Source of the DNA: Roseiarcus sp963770035
Lineage (GTDB): Bacteria > Pseudomonadota > Alphaproteobacteria > Rhizobiales > Beijerinckiaceae
Direction: 5' to 3'
Assembly (NCBI GenBank): GCA_963770035.1
Contig: CAVYON010000016.1
Location: forward strand, 1 to 64,000
DNA: 64,000 bases
In this document: positions 9,569 through 18,872 of the stretch, in pieces
Position numbering within the stretch: the first letter of the stretch is position 1
How the letters are laid out: each line of letters starts with the position of its first letter
The notes under the pieces: model-generated
Told to the model about the DNA's origin: nothing
What the model saw: only the letters and a program-made list of their open reading frames with translations
Databases searched by the model: none
Translations under genes and position numbers: made by a program

Positions 9569-10885
9569 CACTGCTGTCCGGTTGACTGAAGGGTCGTCTC
9601 TTGGAGATCGGCTGATTGGTTGGGTTTGCGGGGGAAGATGGGCGGTGTCGACTTGAACCGAGTGGCAGGGCAGTCTCGCGGGTTTTCCTGTGGAGATGGC
9701 CATGTACTTGGGCAAAACGCTTTTCGCGCAACTCATGGATTTTGTGCCTTGGACGACATTCACGAGGATTGTCTCCCGTTATGGCGGCGACCATCGGGTG
9801 CGGGTTTTCCCCTGCGCCGAGCAATATCGGGTCATGGCGTTTGCCCAACTGACCTACCGGGAGAGCCTGCGCGATATCGAGACCTGCCTGTCCGTCCAGG
9901 CGTCGAAGCTCTACCACATGGGTTTGCGCGAACCGGTCCGGCGCTCGACGCTGGCGGACGCCAACGAAACGCGCGACTGGCGCATCTACGCGGATTTGGC
10001 CCAGCGACTGATTGTCCAAGCGAGGAAGCTCTACGCCAACGAGGACCTTGGCCTGGACCTGACCAATACCGTCTATGCCCTGGATTCGACAACGATCGAC
10101 CTGTGTCTGTCGGTCTTTCCCTGGGCGCATTTCCGGACGACCAAGGCGGCGGTGAAGATGCACACCCTGCTCGATTTGCGGGGCAATATTCCGAGCTTCA
10201 TTCATGTTTCGGACGGCAAGTTGCACGACGTCCATGCGCTCGACCTGCTGCTTCCCGAACCCGGCGCCATTTACGTCATGGATCGCGGCTACGTGGACTT
10301 CACCCGCCTTCACGCCATCCATCGGGCCGGGGCGTTCTTCGTGACGCGGGCCAAGTCGAACATGAACGCTCGCCGAGATCTCTTCCACGCCGACGGATCG
10401 TTCGACCGGGATCATCTGCGACCAATCCGTCGCTCTCAAAGGCCATTACACCGGCGCACATTATCCAGAACGCCTGCGACGCGTCCGATTCAAGGACGCC
10501 GAGACGCGCAAGACGCTGGTGTTTTTGACCAATCACTTCGGCCTTCCGGCCTTGACCATCGCCGCCCTATACAAAAACAGGTGGCAAGTGGAACTTTTCT
10601 TCAAATGGATCAAGCAGCACTTGCGGATCAAGCAGTTCTACGGCACGTCGGAAAACGCCGTGAAGACGCAGATATGGATCGCCGTCTCGGTTTATGTCCT
10701 CGTCGCCATCGTAAAAAAGCGCCTCGCCTTGGAGGCGTCGCTCTACACATTGTTGCAAATTTTCTCGATCGCCCTCTTCGAGAAAATGCCAATATATCAA
10801 GCGCTTACAATCGACCAAACAAAATCCAATACTTTACAAATAACTAACCAATTGAATTTATTCGATTTTTAGCCGGACAGCAGTG
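9569..10885 (+). mobile_element. IS4-family element inside IS1634-like copy 1
   Basis: The 1317-bp element has terminal inverted repeats beginning CACTGCTGTCCGG at both ends (9569-9581, and inverted at 10873-10885). It is flanked by the exact 9-bp duplication TCTTCCCGT at 9560-9568 and 10886-10894. It entered codon 14 of the host transposase. Its single gene is frameshifted. Confidence 0.92.
9696..10872 (+). pseudogene. IS4-family transposase, single-base frameshift
   Basis: The protein starts MAMYLGKTLFAQLMDF and carries the IS4 catalytic motifs: YALDSTTIDL for the first aspartate, YVMDRGYVDF for the second, and YKNRWQVELFFKWIK (YREK-type) for the glutamate. The first two are in one frame up to about 10378. 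The last lies one frame on, running to the TAG at 10870-10872. Removing one base near 10379 (in CGAGATCTC) restores a continuous protein through STPTDRSTGIICDQ. GTG at 9690 and ATG at 9702 are alternative starts. The shift may be real decay or a sequencing indel. The last 30 residues are AT-rich compared with the surroundings. Confidence 0.85.
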
Positions 10886-10996
10886 TCTTCCCGTCCTTCC
10901 GCCTTTCGGTCTTCCGCAGAAACATGGCAGGACGCAGTGTGCCACGGACGGCCGAGTTGAGGAATCCTGCTCACGCAAACTTGGTCTTCACTACAG

Positions 10997-11174
10997 CCGT
11001 TTTTGGCGTTCCTTCCGATGCTCGCATCAATAAACTCAGATACATAAGCGTCGCGAAACGCCGCAAAATCAGGTTATCCACAGGCGAATCCGCGAAGACG
11101 GGTTAACCCGACTTCACCAACTGGGGGTATGCGGCGAGGCGAACACATTGGAATCGCTGAGGGGCGAGTCCAAA
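10997..11174. other. Junction of two IS1634-like copies
   Basis: The short stretch holds the right end of copy 1, the shared TTAA at 11103-11106 and the left end of copy 2. The sequence GACGGGTTAACCCGAC is the point where the two inverted-repeat ends meet. No gene is present. Confidence 0.75.
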
Positions 11175-13122
11175 GGTCGGCACTACAGGGGGTGAGAGTT
11201 CAGGCGGCTTTGGCGTCGGTCGCGGCGGCGATTTTCGGCGGCGGCTGCGCGGGGAGCTCGAGTTTGAGGCGTTGCAGCAGAAGCAGGTGATCGGTCTCCG
11301 GCTCGGTATGGCGGGACAGGAGGACGGTTCGGCCGTCGGTCGTGGGTAGTTCGACGTCGATCATCTGGATCGCGGCGAGCTTTTCGAGCACGGCTTTGGG
11401 CGTCAGTCCCGGCGCCAGCGCCTTCAACCGTTGTTTGAGCGTGACCATCAGGCAGTAAGCCAGAAACGCCACGAAAATATGGGCTTCGATGCGGGTTTCG
11501 AGTTGGTGATGGATGGGGCGGACCGAGAGGTCGTTCTTCAGTTCCTTGAAGGCCTGCTCGATTTCGACCAGTTGCAGATAGAGCCGCCAGAGATGGCCGG
11601 GATCGTCGCCGTTGATGTTGGTGCGCAGGAGATAGCCGCCCTCGCGGCGCCGCGCCGCCCGAAGCTTCTTGCGATTGATCGCGAAATGGAAGGTTTGCGG
11701 CGTGACCGGCTGGTCCTTCGTCGGCGTGTGGATCGTCATCAGGCCATAGGCCTTGCCGGCTTCTTTCTTGGCCGCGCCGAGTTTGAGCAATAGCTCGTCG
11801 CGCGTCAGGTCTTGCGCCTGGAGTTCGCGGAGACGCTTGATCAGCTTGCGTAGGCGGCGACGGCGCATCGCCTGTTCCTTCTCGCGCCGGGCTTCGCTCC
11901 GGGCGAACACGTAGGTCTCTACCCCGTCTTCGATCAATTTGACCCGCACGCTCTCGCGCACGTTTTCCCACGGCTTGACCGCGAGCGCCTTTTCCAACTT
12001 GGTCAGCCGCCCGCGCGGCGTGCCCACGAGATAATGGATCGGCGTCGACGAGCCCCGCATCTCGGCCAGGACCTCCTCGGTCGGAACGCCGCGATCCATC
12101 ACCCAGGTGCGTTTGGCGGCGCCGTATTGCGCCTCGATCTTGGCTCAAAACGCCTTCAGCGTCGTCTTGTCCGAGGTGTTGCCGTCCATGACCTCGTAGG
12201 CCAACGGAAAGCCGTCCGGTGTGACGATCAGCGCGATCACCACCTGCACGCAATCGGAACGCTTGTCGCGGCTGTAGCCAAACTTCCGCTTGCCCTCTTC
12301 TGGCGGATCGCATTCGAAATAGGGGCTCGTCAGATCATACAGCAGCACCTCGAAATCGGCCTGAAACAGGTCCTTCCAGCGCTCGCGCAGAAACGTGAAC
12401 AGCGCTTTCTTGTGCTCCGCCAGCTTGTCCAGGCAACGATAGAGAGTGTTGGGCAGTGCGAGGGCGGCATCCTCGCCGAGCAGATCGCCCATCGCGCTCT
12501 CATCGAACCATTGCCGATGCAGCCGCCACTCGCTGCCCGGCGAGATCAGCTGATAGCTCGCCAGCGTCTTCAGAATGTTCAACCAGCTCGTTCCCTCGCG
12601 CGAGGGCGGCAGCGCTGGCCGCCAGAAATCGTCCAGTCGCAATTGCTCCCAAAGCTCCATCGCCAGCCAGCACGCGCCCCATTGGCGCGGCCGGCGCAAC
12701 CGCATCTCGCTCAACCGGATCGAAACCACGTCGCAGTCGAGGGCCGGCGCGACGCGGTCCTCGGGGAAAAGCGCGATCTCGGTCGAGCGTCCGCCTTCGT
12801 CGAACGCCTCGATCGCCCGGCTCCAACCCGCGCGCTGGCTGTCGTTGATCTCTCCGAGATAGAGCACCTGCCGTTGAACGACCCGCCCACCCTCGACGCG
12901 CCGATTCTCCACCACCGACCAGGCCCGATGCTCCTTGCCGTCCTTGCGGCGAATCTTGTGGCGCAAAAACATGCCCGAGACTCGCGCCGCCCCGAACGCC
13001 GCGCAAGGGCCTTGGTCGGCACTACAGACGATTCTCGGACACTCGGCCCAATACAATCAATGACTTGGCGCGCTCGCATACCCCGAAAATCGCAAAAATC
13101 GGCGCGAGTTGGTGAAGTCGGG
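11107..13122 (-). mobile_element. IS1634-like element, copy 2
   Basis: The 2016-bp element is bounded by inverted repeats CCCGACTTCACCAACT at 11107-11122 and, inverted, at 13107-13122. Both are flanked outside by TTAA (11103-11106 and 13123-13126), which is the apparent target duplication. The 14-mer GGTCGGCACTACAG occurs in the same orientation near both ends, at 11175-11188 and 13014-13027, like the equivalent pair in copy 1. The repeats differ in sequence from those of copy 1, so the two are related but not identical elements. Confidence 0.85.
11200..12972 (-). pseudogene. IS1634-like transposase, copy 2, in-frame stop
   Basis: The gene would encode 590 residues from MFLRHKIRRKDGK to a C-terminal QPPPKIAA tail. 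The catalytic motifs are YDLTSPYFE and GYSRDKRSD, TWVMDRGVPTEE, and QLVEIEQAFKELKND. A single in-frame TGA at 12145-12147 breaks it after TTLKAF, where homologues have a sense codon; the frame is otherwise open. ATG at 12972 matches the start of copy 1. The upstream part ends as a 276-residue piece. The downstream 300 residues could in principle start at 12102, but that would lack the first aspartate. It is inactive unless the stop is a sequencing error. Confidence 0.88.
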
Positions 13123-13127
13123 TTAAT

Positions 13128-13538
13128 CCAGCGACGACGCCCGTGCCGGCATGCCCTCTCGGACCGCCTGGACCCCCACCTCCCGGGCTGCAACCACATA
13201 AGAGTTAGCTGTTCGCTTAGCGTTTTCGGTGCGCCTAAAACGCCCGGAGTAGGCAATGGAAATGAAAATGGTTCCTTGGCGTTACCATGAACACGCGCAC
13301 ATCGTCTTCCAATAATCCTGATGATTACTTAATACATTCAATTCTTTGAAGCAAAGCGACTCATATTTACTGCAGGTTAGCAGTTGGTGACCGCCAGTCA
13401 CGGTCTGATGTCGGGCGAGCGGTGCGCAAGCCCGGCGCAAGCGCGGGGGGGCACACAGGCCGTCGACGCCACAGGGAAGCGAACGTTGGCGGCTGCTCAG
13501 TCGCGGACAATCTCGGTGCATAAAGTGGAAGTGTAACG
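13128..13538. other. Gene-free upstream region of the first secreted-protein gene
   Basis: No gene is seen. From about 13197 the sequence is related to that upstream of the second paralogue (from about 15431). Shared blocks include TTAGCGTTTTC, CGGCGCAAGCGCGGGGGG and AAGTGGAAGTGTAAC just before each ATG. These blocks probably hold the promoter and ribosome site (GGAAG). Confidence 0.6.
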
Positions 13539-15191
13539 ATGGCCACCTATCAAACTATCTCCGCGCTTGCCTCGGCGACCGCAAGTTCGTCGCCAGCGTT
13601 CGTCGATCTGGTTTCAACCGCGGCGCCCGATATCACGACAAGCGGCGCGGTCGGCGCGAACATCAGCGCCTATCAGGACGTCTCGCAACAGCGAAGCGCG
13701 ATCTGGACGATGGAACTCGGGCTCGCGCAGAATTCCAGCAGCGACATCGCCGCCGCGATCAAGGCGATGCAATACGGCTTCGGCGAGGAGCAGGCGAACG
13801 GGTCGTTCTACAACGCAGATGCGACCAACAATTCCGCCAACATCGAGTCCGACGCCTTCTTCCTTCAATCCTTCGTCCAGATCTATCTCGGCGTGAAGAA
13901 CAGCCCGTTCTGGTCGACCTACGGTTCGCAGCCCCAGGCCTTCCTGCCGAAGTTCTCCACGGCGATGAGTTACCTTCAGACCCAGGCCTCGGCGCTCTCG
14001 ACCGCGGACGCCTCGGCGGCCAATCGGCTCTTCTTCGACGCCATCGCCTTCGAGCTCGGCGGGCAGATCCTCAATAACGCCAGCCTCACTCAGACCGGCG
14101 ACAACTTCGTCAGTCAGGGCCTCGCCACGCAGACCGCGGCCGGCTATTACACCGAGCACGGAGGCTATGATTCCTCCTACAACGGCACGTCGATGCTCAA
14201 CGTCGAGGTGCTGATGACCTATTCCAGCGACAGCGCCCAAGTGACCCAACTCTCCGCCTCGCTCGCTAAGGCCGCGGCCTGGGAAGAAAGCCGGATTGCC
14301 GCGACCGGCCAGGTTTCCATCGTCGGCAACACCCGGACCGCCGGCCAGGAGACCGATCCCGACGGACAGCCCAAGGTGGTCAACTATCCGGAAGTCGCGG
14401 AGGCGTTGCTTTATGCCGGAACGATCCTGAATTCGGCCGCCGCGACCAGCGCCGGGACCCATGTCGCCGACTACGGCATGGTCCTCCAAGGCGGCGTGGC
14501 TCAGCCGATGCAGCCGGCGACCGTCACCTCGATCACGCCCAACAGCTCGGGCGTCGCCACCGGCGACGGCGGCAATGACGAACTGTTCGCGACCGGGCCG
14601 AACCAGACCCTGGTCGGCTTGGCCGGCGGCGAAATCGCCTTCAACATCGGCCGCTACACGAACACCAACCTGGTTGTTCCCTCGGGGGGCAGCCTTACCG
14701 AGGTCATCACCAGCGCGGCGAACTACACGCTCGCTCCGGGTGTCAACGATCTCGCCGTGTCCGGCAGCCAAAACCACGTCGTCAAGGGCAACGGCGGCGC
14801 CAACTACATCACCGGCAGCAACGCCAACGACACCATCAACGGCGGTGGCGACGGCGTCGTCATCAAGGTCGGCACGGGCAGCAATATGCTGACCGGCGGC
14901 GGACATTACGACGTGTTCGATTTTACTTCCTCCTCCGATCACGACAACACGATCACCGATTTCGATCCGAACACCGACGCGGTCGACCTCAGGAGCCTGT
15001 TCGCCAGCAACGGATGGTCGGCGGCCTCGCTCGCGAACCACATCCAGATCAGCCAGCAAGGCGCAAACGCCGTCATGGCGATCAACCCGAGCGGGACCGC
15101 CTCCGCCGGAGCCTTCCACCCGCTTGTCACGCTGGACAACGTCAACGCCACACAGCTGGTTGCGGGAACAAACTATCTTTACGCTGCGTAG
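13539..15191 (+). CDS. Type I-secreted protein with alpha-helical N-terminal domain, paralogue 1
   Basis: This is a 550-residue acidic protein without an N-terminal signal peptide. The first 330 residues are helix-rich, with repeated aromatic motifs such as YYTEHGGYDSSYNGTS, and resemble an alpha/alpha-toroid glycan-active fold; that is inference. Residues 340-460 are glycine/asparagine-rich (DGGNDELF, NGGANYITG, DTINGGGDG) like degenerate RTX calcium-binding repeats. The last 90 residues (DVFDFTSSSDHDNTITDFD, DAVDLRSLF, LVTLDNVNATQLVAG) match the C-terminal target domain of type I secretion substrates. It should therefore leave the cell through an ABC/HlyD/TolC channel; none is encoded beside it. 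The ATG has GGAAG upstream. A near-identical paralogue follows. Confidence 0.7.
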   Translation: MATYQTISALASATASSSPAFVDLVSTAAPDITTSGAVGANISAYQDVSQQRSAIWTMELGLAQNSSSDIAAAIKAMQYGFGEEQANGSFYNADATNNSANIESDAFFLQSFVQIYLGVKNSPFWSTYGSQPQAFLPKFSTAMSYLQTQASALSTADASAANRLFFDAIAFELGGQILNNASLTQTGDNFVSQGLATQTAAGYYTEHGGYDSSYNGTSMLNVEVLMTYSSDSAQVTQLSASLAKAAAWEESRIAATGQVSIVGNTRTAGQETDPDGQPKVVNYPEVAEALLYAGTILNSAAATSAGTHVADYGMVLQGGVAQPMQPATVTSITPNSSGVATGDGGNDELFATGPNQTLVGLAGGEIAFNIGRYTNTNLVVPSGGSLTEVITSAANYTLAPGVNDLAVSGSQNHVVKGNGGANYITGSNANDTINGGGDGVVIKVGTGSNMLTGGGHYDVFDFTSSSDHDNTITDFDPNTDAVDLRSLFASNGWSAASLANHIQISQQGANAVMAINPSGTASAGAFHPLVTLDNVNATQLVAGTNYLYAA

Positions 15192-15743
15192 TGCACGCCC
15201 TGGGCGCGCCCGCGACCAGCATCGCCTAAAGGTGAAGGATCGCGCCTGAACGGAGCGGCGGCCGCGCCGCTTTGCCAGGGGGCGAGGCCCCCAGGCCTCG
15301 CCCTTTCCGAGTCCGATATCGAGCAACGACGCCGAAGCCAGCGTACCCTCGCGGACGCCAAGACGGCTGCCCGCGGCGGTCGGCTCAAGGGCCGCCATCC
15401 GGCGAAGGTCGGATCGCCAGTTCTGCAAGTACATAAAAGTATGCTCTTCGATTAGCGTTTTCAGCGCGGCCAAACCCTACAGTAAACAGGGTTAATCCCC
15501 TACTTTTCACAGTCTGCTTGCATTCACAAAAATATACAACGTCAAGTTGCCAAGCTGAAGATCTCATGATTACTGCAAGTCCCGATCGGCGGGCGCTGGT
15601 CAGAGACCGACGCCAGGCGGCGCGATGCGTAAAGCTCGGCGCAAGCGCGGGGGGGGGTAGCACGCATGCGCACGCCCAGGAATGCGAACGCTGGCGGCTG
15701 CCTGGCCGCGAATAATCCCGGCGTGTGAAGTGGAAGTGTAACC
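15192..15743. other. Gene-free spacer between the two paralogues
   Basis: The first 200 bases show no gene or clear terminator. From about 15431 the sequence is a diverged copy of the region upstream of paralogue 1, sharing TTAGCGTTTTC and the CGGCGCAAGCGCGGGGGG block. It probably carries the promoter of paralogue 2. Confidence 0.6.
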
Positions 15744-17393
15744 ATGGCCTATCAAACTATCGGCGCACTCGAGACGGCGACCACGAATGCGTCGCCCGTG
15801 TTCATCGATCTGGTTTCGACGGCTTCGCCCAATATCACGACGAGCGGCGCGGTCGGCGCGAACATCAGCGCCTATCAGGACGTCTCGCAACAGCGAAGCG
15901 CGATCTGGACGATGGAACTCGGGCTCGCGCAGAATTCCAGCAGCGACATCGCCGCCGCGATCAAGGCGATGCAATACGGCTTCGGCGAGGAGCAGGCGAA
16001 CGGGTCGTTCTACAATGCAGATGCGACCAACAATTCCGCCAACATCGAGTCCGACGCCTTCTTCCTTCAATCCTTCGTCCAGATCTATCTCGGCGTGAAG
16101 AACAGCCCGTTCTGGTCGACCTACGGTTCGCAGCTCCAGGCCCTCCTGCCGAAGTTCTCCACGGCGATGAGTTACCTTCAGACCCAGGCCTCGGCGCTCT
16201 CGACCGCGGACGCCTCGGCGGCCAATCGGCTCTTCTTCGACGCCATCGCCTTCGAGCTCGGCGGACAGATCCTCAATAACGCCAGCCTCATTCAGACCGG
16301 CGACAACTTCGTCAGTCAGGGCCTCGCCACGCAGACCGCGGCCGGCTACTACACCGAGCACGGAGGCTATGATTCCTCCTACAACGGCACGTCGATGCTC
16401 AACGTCGAGGTGCTGATGACCTATTCCAGCGACAGCGCCCAAGTGACCCAACTCTCCGCCTCGCTCGCTAAGGCCGCGGCCTGGGAAGAAAGCCGGATTG
16501 CCGCGACCGGCCATGTGTCTGTCGTCGGAAACACCCGGACCGACGGCCAGGAGACCGATCCCGGCGGACAGCCAAAAGGGGTCAACTATCCGGAGGTTGC
16601 GACAGCGTTGCTGTATGCCGGAACGATCCTGAATTCAGCCGCGGCGACCAGCGCCGGAACCCATGTCGCCGACTACGGCATGGTCCTCCAAGGCGGCGTG
16701 GCTCAGCCGATGCAGCCCGCGACCGTCACCTCGATCACGCCCAACAGCTCGGGCGTCGCCACTGGCGACGGCGGCAATGACGAACTGTTCGCGACCGCCC
16801 CGAACCAGACTTTGGTCGGCGTGGCCGGCGGCGAAATCGCCTTCAACATCGGCCGCTACACGAACACCAGCCTGGTTGTTCCCTCGGGGGGCAGCCTTAC
16901 CGAGGTCATCACCAGCGCGGCGAACTACACGCTGGCCCCGAGCGTCGACGATCTCGCCGTGTCCGGCAGCCAAAACCACGTCGTCAAGGGCAACGGCGGC
17001 GCCAACTACATCACCGGCAGCAACGCCAACGACACCATCAACGGCGGTGGCGACGGCGTCGTCATCAAGGTCGGCACGGGCAGCAATATGCTGACCGGCG
17101 GCGGACATTACGACGTGTTCGATTTTACTTCCTCCTCCGACCACGGCAACACGATCACCGATTTCGATCCGAACACCGACGCGGTCGACCTCAGGAGCCT
17201 GTTCGCCAGCAACGGATGGTCGGCGGCCTCGCTCGCGAACCACATCCAGATCAGCCAGCAAGGCGCAAACGCCGTCATGTCGATCAACCCGAGCGGGACC
17301 GCCTCCGCCGGCGGCTTCCACTCGCTTGTCACGCTGGACAACGTCAACGCCACCCAGCTGGTCGCGGGAACGAACTATCTTTACGCTGCGTAA
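15744..17393 (+). CDS. Type I-secreted protein with alpha-helical N-terminal domain, paralogue 2
   Basis: The 549-residue protein is nearly identical to the one ending at 15191. It has the same helix-rich N-terminal domain, degenerate RTX-like glycine/asparagine repeats and type I secretion C-terminus. Differences cluster in the first 30 residues (MAYQTIGALETATTNASPVF against MATYQTISALASATASSSPA), around residues 255-285, and at scattered positions after 345. Long stretches between are identical even at third codon positions, which points to a recent duplication or gene conversion. GGAAG lies before the ATG. Function is unknown; secretion is inferred from the C-terminal motif. Confidence 0.7.
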   Translation: MAYQTIGALETATTNASPVFIDLVSTASPNITTSGAVGANISAYQDVSQQRSAIWTMELGLAQNSSSDIAAAIKAMQYGFGEEQANGSFYNADATNNSANIESDAFFLQSFVQIYLGVKNSPFWSTYGSQLQALLPKFSTAMSYLQTQASALSTADASAANRLFFDAIAFELGGQILNNASLIQTGDNFVSQGLATQTAAGYYTEHGGYDSSYNGTSMLNVEVLMTYSSDSAQVTQLSASLAKAAAWEESRIAATGHVSVVGNTRTDGQETDPGGQPKGVNYPEVATALLYAGTILNSAAATSAGTHVADYGMVLQGGVAQPMQPATVTSITPNSSGVATGDGGNDELFATAPNQTLVGVAGGEIAFNIGRYTNTSLVVPSGGSLTEVITSAANYTLAPSVDDLAVSGSQNHVVKGNGGANYITGSNANDTINGGGDGVVIKVGTGSNMLTGGGHYDVFDFTSSSDHGNTITDFDPNTDAVDLRSLFASNGWSAASLANHIQISQQGANAVMSINPSGTASAGGFHSLVTLDNVNATQLVAGTNYLYAA

Positions 17394-17497
17394 TACTGGG
17401 CAAAAATCGGTCAAGCGAAACGAGGCGCAAGACCAGGCAACCGGGTTGTAGAGCAGTCTTATGAGGGCCCGCGGGTTCTGACAAAAATCACCTTGCA

Positions 17498-17956
17498 CTA
17501 GGGAATTAAGCTCCCGCTCGCGATCCGCGCGGCGCTGGCGATCACCTCGGCCAGTTCCGGCGTGGCGAGCAGGGAGGTCGAGGCGGCGGGCTCAATCCAG
17601 GCGACGGCGTCGATCTCCGGGCTGACCCGCGCGTCGCCGCGGGTCCAGCGGCCGACGAACGAGGCGATGACGAAATGCGCCCGCACCTCACCCCCTTCGC
17701 GCACGATGGGTTCGATGTGCCGATTGAACCCAACGATCTCGGCCTCGACGCCGACCTCCTCATAAAGTTCGCGCAAGGCCGCCTCGATCAGCGTCTCGCC
17801 GATTTCGACCACGCCGCCGGGCAAGGAGAAACGCCCGGCCATCGGCGGCTGCGCCCTGCGCCCGACCAGCACGCGGCCCTGCCGGAACACGGCGACCGAT
17901 ACGGCCAGGATCGGCCGCGGCGGGTAAAGGCGATCCTGGGGCCCGTCGTCAGCCAT
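17498..17956 (-). CDS. Nudix hydrolase
   Basis: The 152-residue protein contains a full Nudix box, GGVVEIGETLIEAALRELYE followed by EVG, which binds Mg2+ and cleaves a nucleoside diphosphate linked to another group. Its substrate is unknown. The length and the leading PILAVSVAVFRQGRVLVGRR are typical of the ADP-ribose pyrophosphatase/MutT-like branch, but no substrate-defining motif is evident. The start at 17956 gives the usual N-terminus. It is divergent from the NnrU-like gene, with about 230 bases between them, and convergent with the secreted-protein genes. Confidence 0.88.
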   Translation of the reverse strand: MADDGPQDRLYPPRPILAVSVAVFRQGRVLVGRRAQPPMAGRFSLPGGVVEIGETLIEAALRELYEEVGVEAEIVGFNRHIEPIVREGGEVRAHFVIASFVGRWTRGDARVSPEIDAVAWIEPAASTSLLATPELAEVIASAARIASGSLIP

Positions 17957-18185
17957 GCGGGCGGCTGTCGGACGGCGCGGACGAGGCCGGGTGCGCGACG
18001 CAAACGCGAAAAGACGTGTGCGGCGGCTGTTCTGGCGAAGCAGACGACATCGGTTTTAGGCTCACGACTCGAAACCTTCCATATCACGGCGACGGGGCGC
18101 TGGCGCCTCCTGCGCGGCGCCCTTGTCAGCGCGACGCCCGAGGCCCAGTTTGGCGCGGCCGATTCCTCCTACGTCAGGCGCCTTC

Positions 18186-18767
18186 ATGACCCTTCTCATC
18201 TTCGGCCTTCTAATCTTCCTCGGCCTGCATTCGACCCGCATATTCGCCGAGAGCGGTCGTGACCGGGCGATTGCCCGTCTGGGCGAAGGCCCGTGGAAGG
18301 GCGTCTACGCCCTCGTGTCGCTTATCGGGCTCGTGATGATTGTCTGGGGTTTCGGCGAGGCGCGTTTGAACGCACCGATCGTCTGGTCGCCGCCGGCGTG
18401 GACGCGACACCTCACGATCCTCCTGATGCTGTTCAGCATGATCCTGCTCGCGGCCTATTTCCTCAAGACAAGCCATATCGCCGTCGCGGTCCATCACCCT
18501 ATGCTGTGGGCGGTCGTTTTGTGGAGCCTTGGGCATCTCATTGCGAACGGCTCCCTGGCGGACGTCGTGTTGTTCGGGGCGTTCCTGGTCTGGGCGCTCT
18601 TGGACCTGTCCGCCAATTACGCGCGCGACCGCGCCAAAGCCATCGCCTATCCTGTCCCGAACTGGGGCGCGACGATCGGCGCGATCGTCGCCGGCGTGAT
18701 TCTGTGGGGCGTTCTGATCGGCGGCCTCCACCTCTGGTTATTCGGCGTTTCACCGGTGGCGATGTAG
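18186..18767 (+). CDS. NnrU-family membrane protein
   Basis: The 193-residue protein has five to six hydrophobic helices and the NnrU-type motifs LHSTRIFAE, GEGPWKGVYALVSLIGL, and HPMLWAVVLWSLGHLIANG. NnrU-family proteins are inner-membrane proteins linked in some species to nitric-oxide metabolism and related to methyltransferase-like NnrU/isoprenylcysteine proteins; their biochemical role is not settled. The start at 18186 was preferred because the protein then begins directly with the first membrane helix. No denitrification gene lies nearby, so the link to nitrogen oxides is not supported by context here. Confidence 0.8.
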   Translation: MTLLIFGLLIFLGLHSTRIFAESGRDRAIARLGEGPWKGVYALVSLIGLVMIVWGFGEARLNAPIVWSPPAWTRHLTILLMLFSMILLAAYFLKTSHIAVAVHHPMLWAVVLWSLGHLIANGSLADVVLFGAFLVWALLDLSANYARDRAKAIAYPVPNWGATIGAIVAGVILWGVLIGGLHLWLFGVSPVAM

Positions 18768-18872
18768 GGGTCCGCGCCTGACGGTGGGTTCCCTCCTCGG
18801 ATTGGGGATTGGAGGCAGGGAACGGCCCGAAGCGCCAATTCGTCCCGAGCCGTTGAACGTTGCGACACGACG

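Larger units (their letters stand above)
6612..10925 (-). pseudogene. IS1634-like transposase, copy 1, split by two insertions
   Basis: The gene lies in three pieces on the reverse strand. The N-terminus MFLRKTERRKDGK is at 10925-10886, the central part from 9559 to 8242, and the C-terminus from 7029 to 6612. Joining them after removing the two insertions and one duplicate of each target gives exactly 592 codons including the stop, matching copy 2 (591 codons). The DDE parts are visible: YDLTSAYF with the GYSRDKRPD stretch, WVMDRGVPTEE, and QLVAVEEAFRNLKGD for the last acidic residue. The gene was intact before the insertions, so this is a recent inactivation. Confidence 0.9.
6537..11102 (-). 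mobile_element. IS1634-like element, copy 1, carrying nested IS1595 and IS4 elements
   Basis: Perfect 18-bp inverted repeats CCCGTCTTCGCGGATTCG lie at 6537-6554 and, inverted, at 11085-11102. Removing the two nested elements and one copy of each target duplication leaves 2028 bp. Copy 2 next door is 2016 bp. Just inside the ends the 14-mer GGTCTTCACTACAG occurs in the same orientation at 6604-6617 and 10983-10996. The flanking tetranucleotides are CTAG on the left and TTAA on the right; they differ, so one flank may have been rearranged. The TTAA is shared with copy 2. Confidence 0.85.
13197..17393 (+). repeat. Tandem gene duplication (two units of about 2 kb)
   Basis: Unit 1 runs from about 13197 to 15191 and unit 2 from about 15431 to 17393. 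Upstream regions are only partly alignable, while most of the coding region is nearly identical. The duplication is therefore not recent throughout, or the coding part has been homogenised. Confidence 0.8.

Noticed and set aside
13614..15473. Long reverse-strand open frame opposite secreted-protein paralogue 1
   Set aside because: It mirrors the forward gene in a GC-rich region and has a valine/glycine/arginine/aspartate composition with no recognisable motif. The forward strand carries a clear type I secretion C-terminus.
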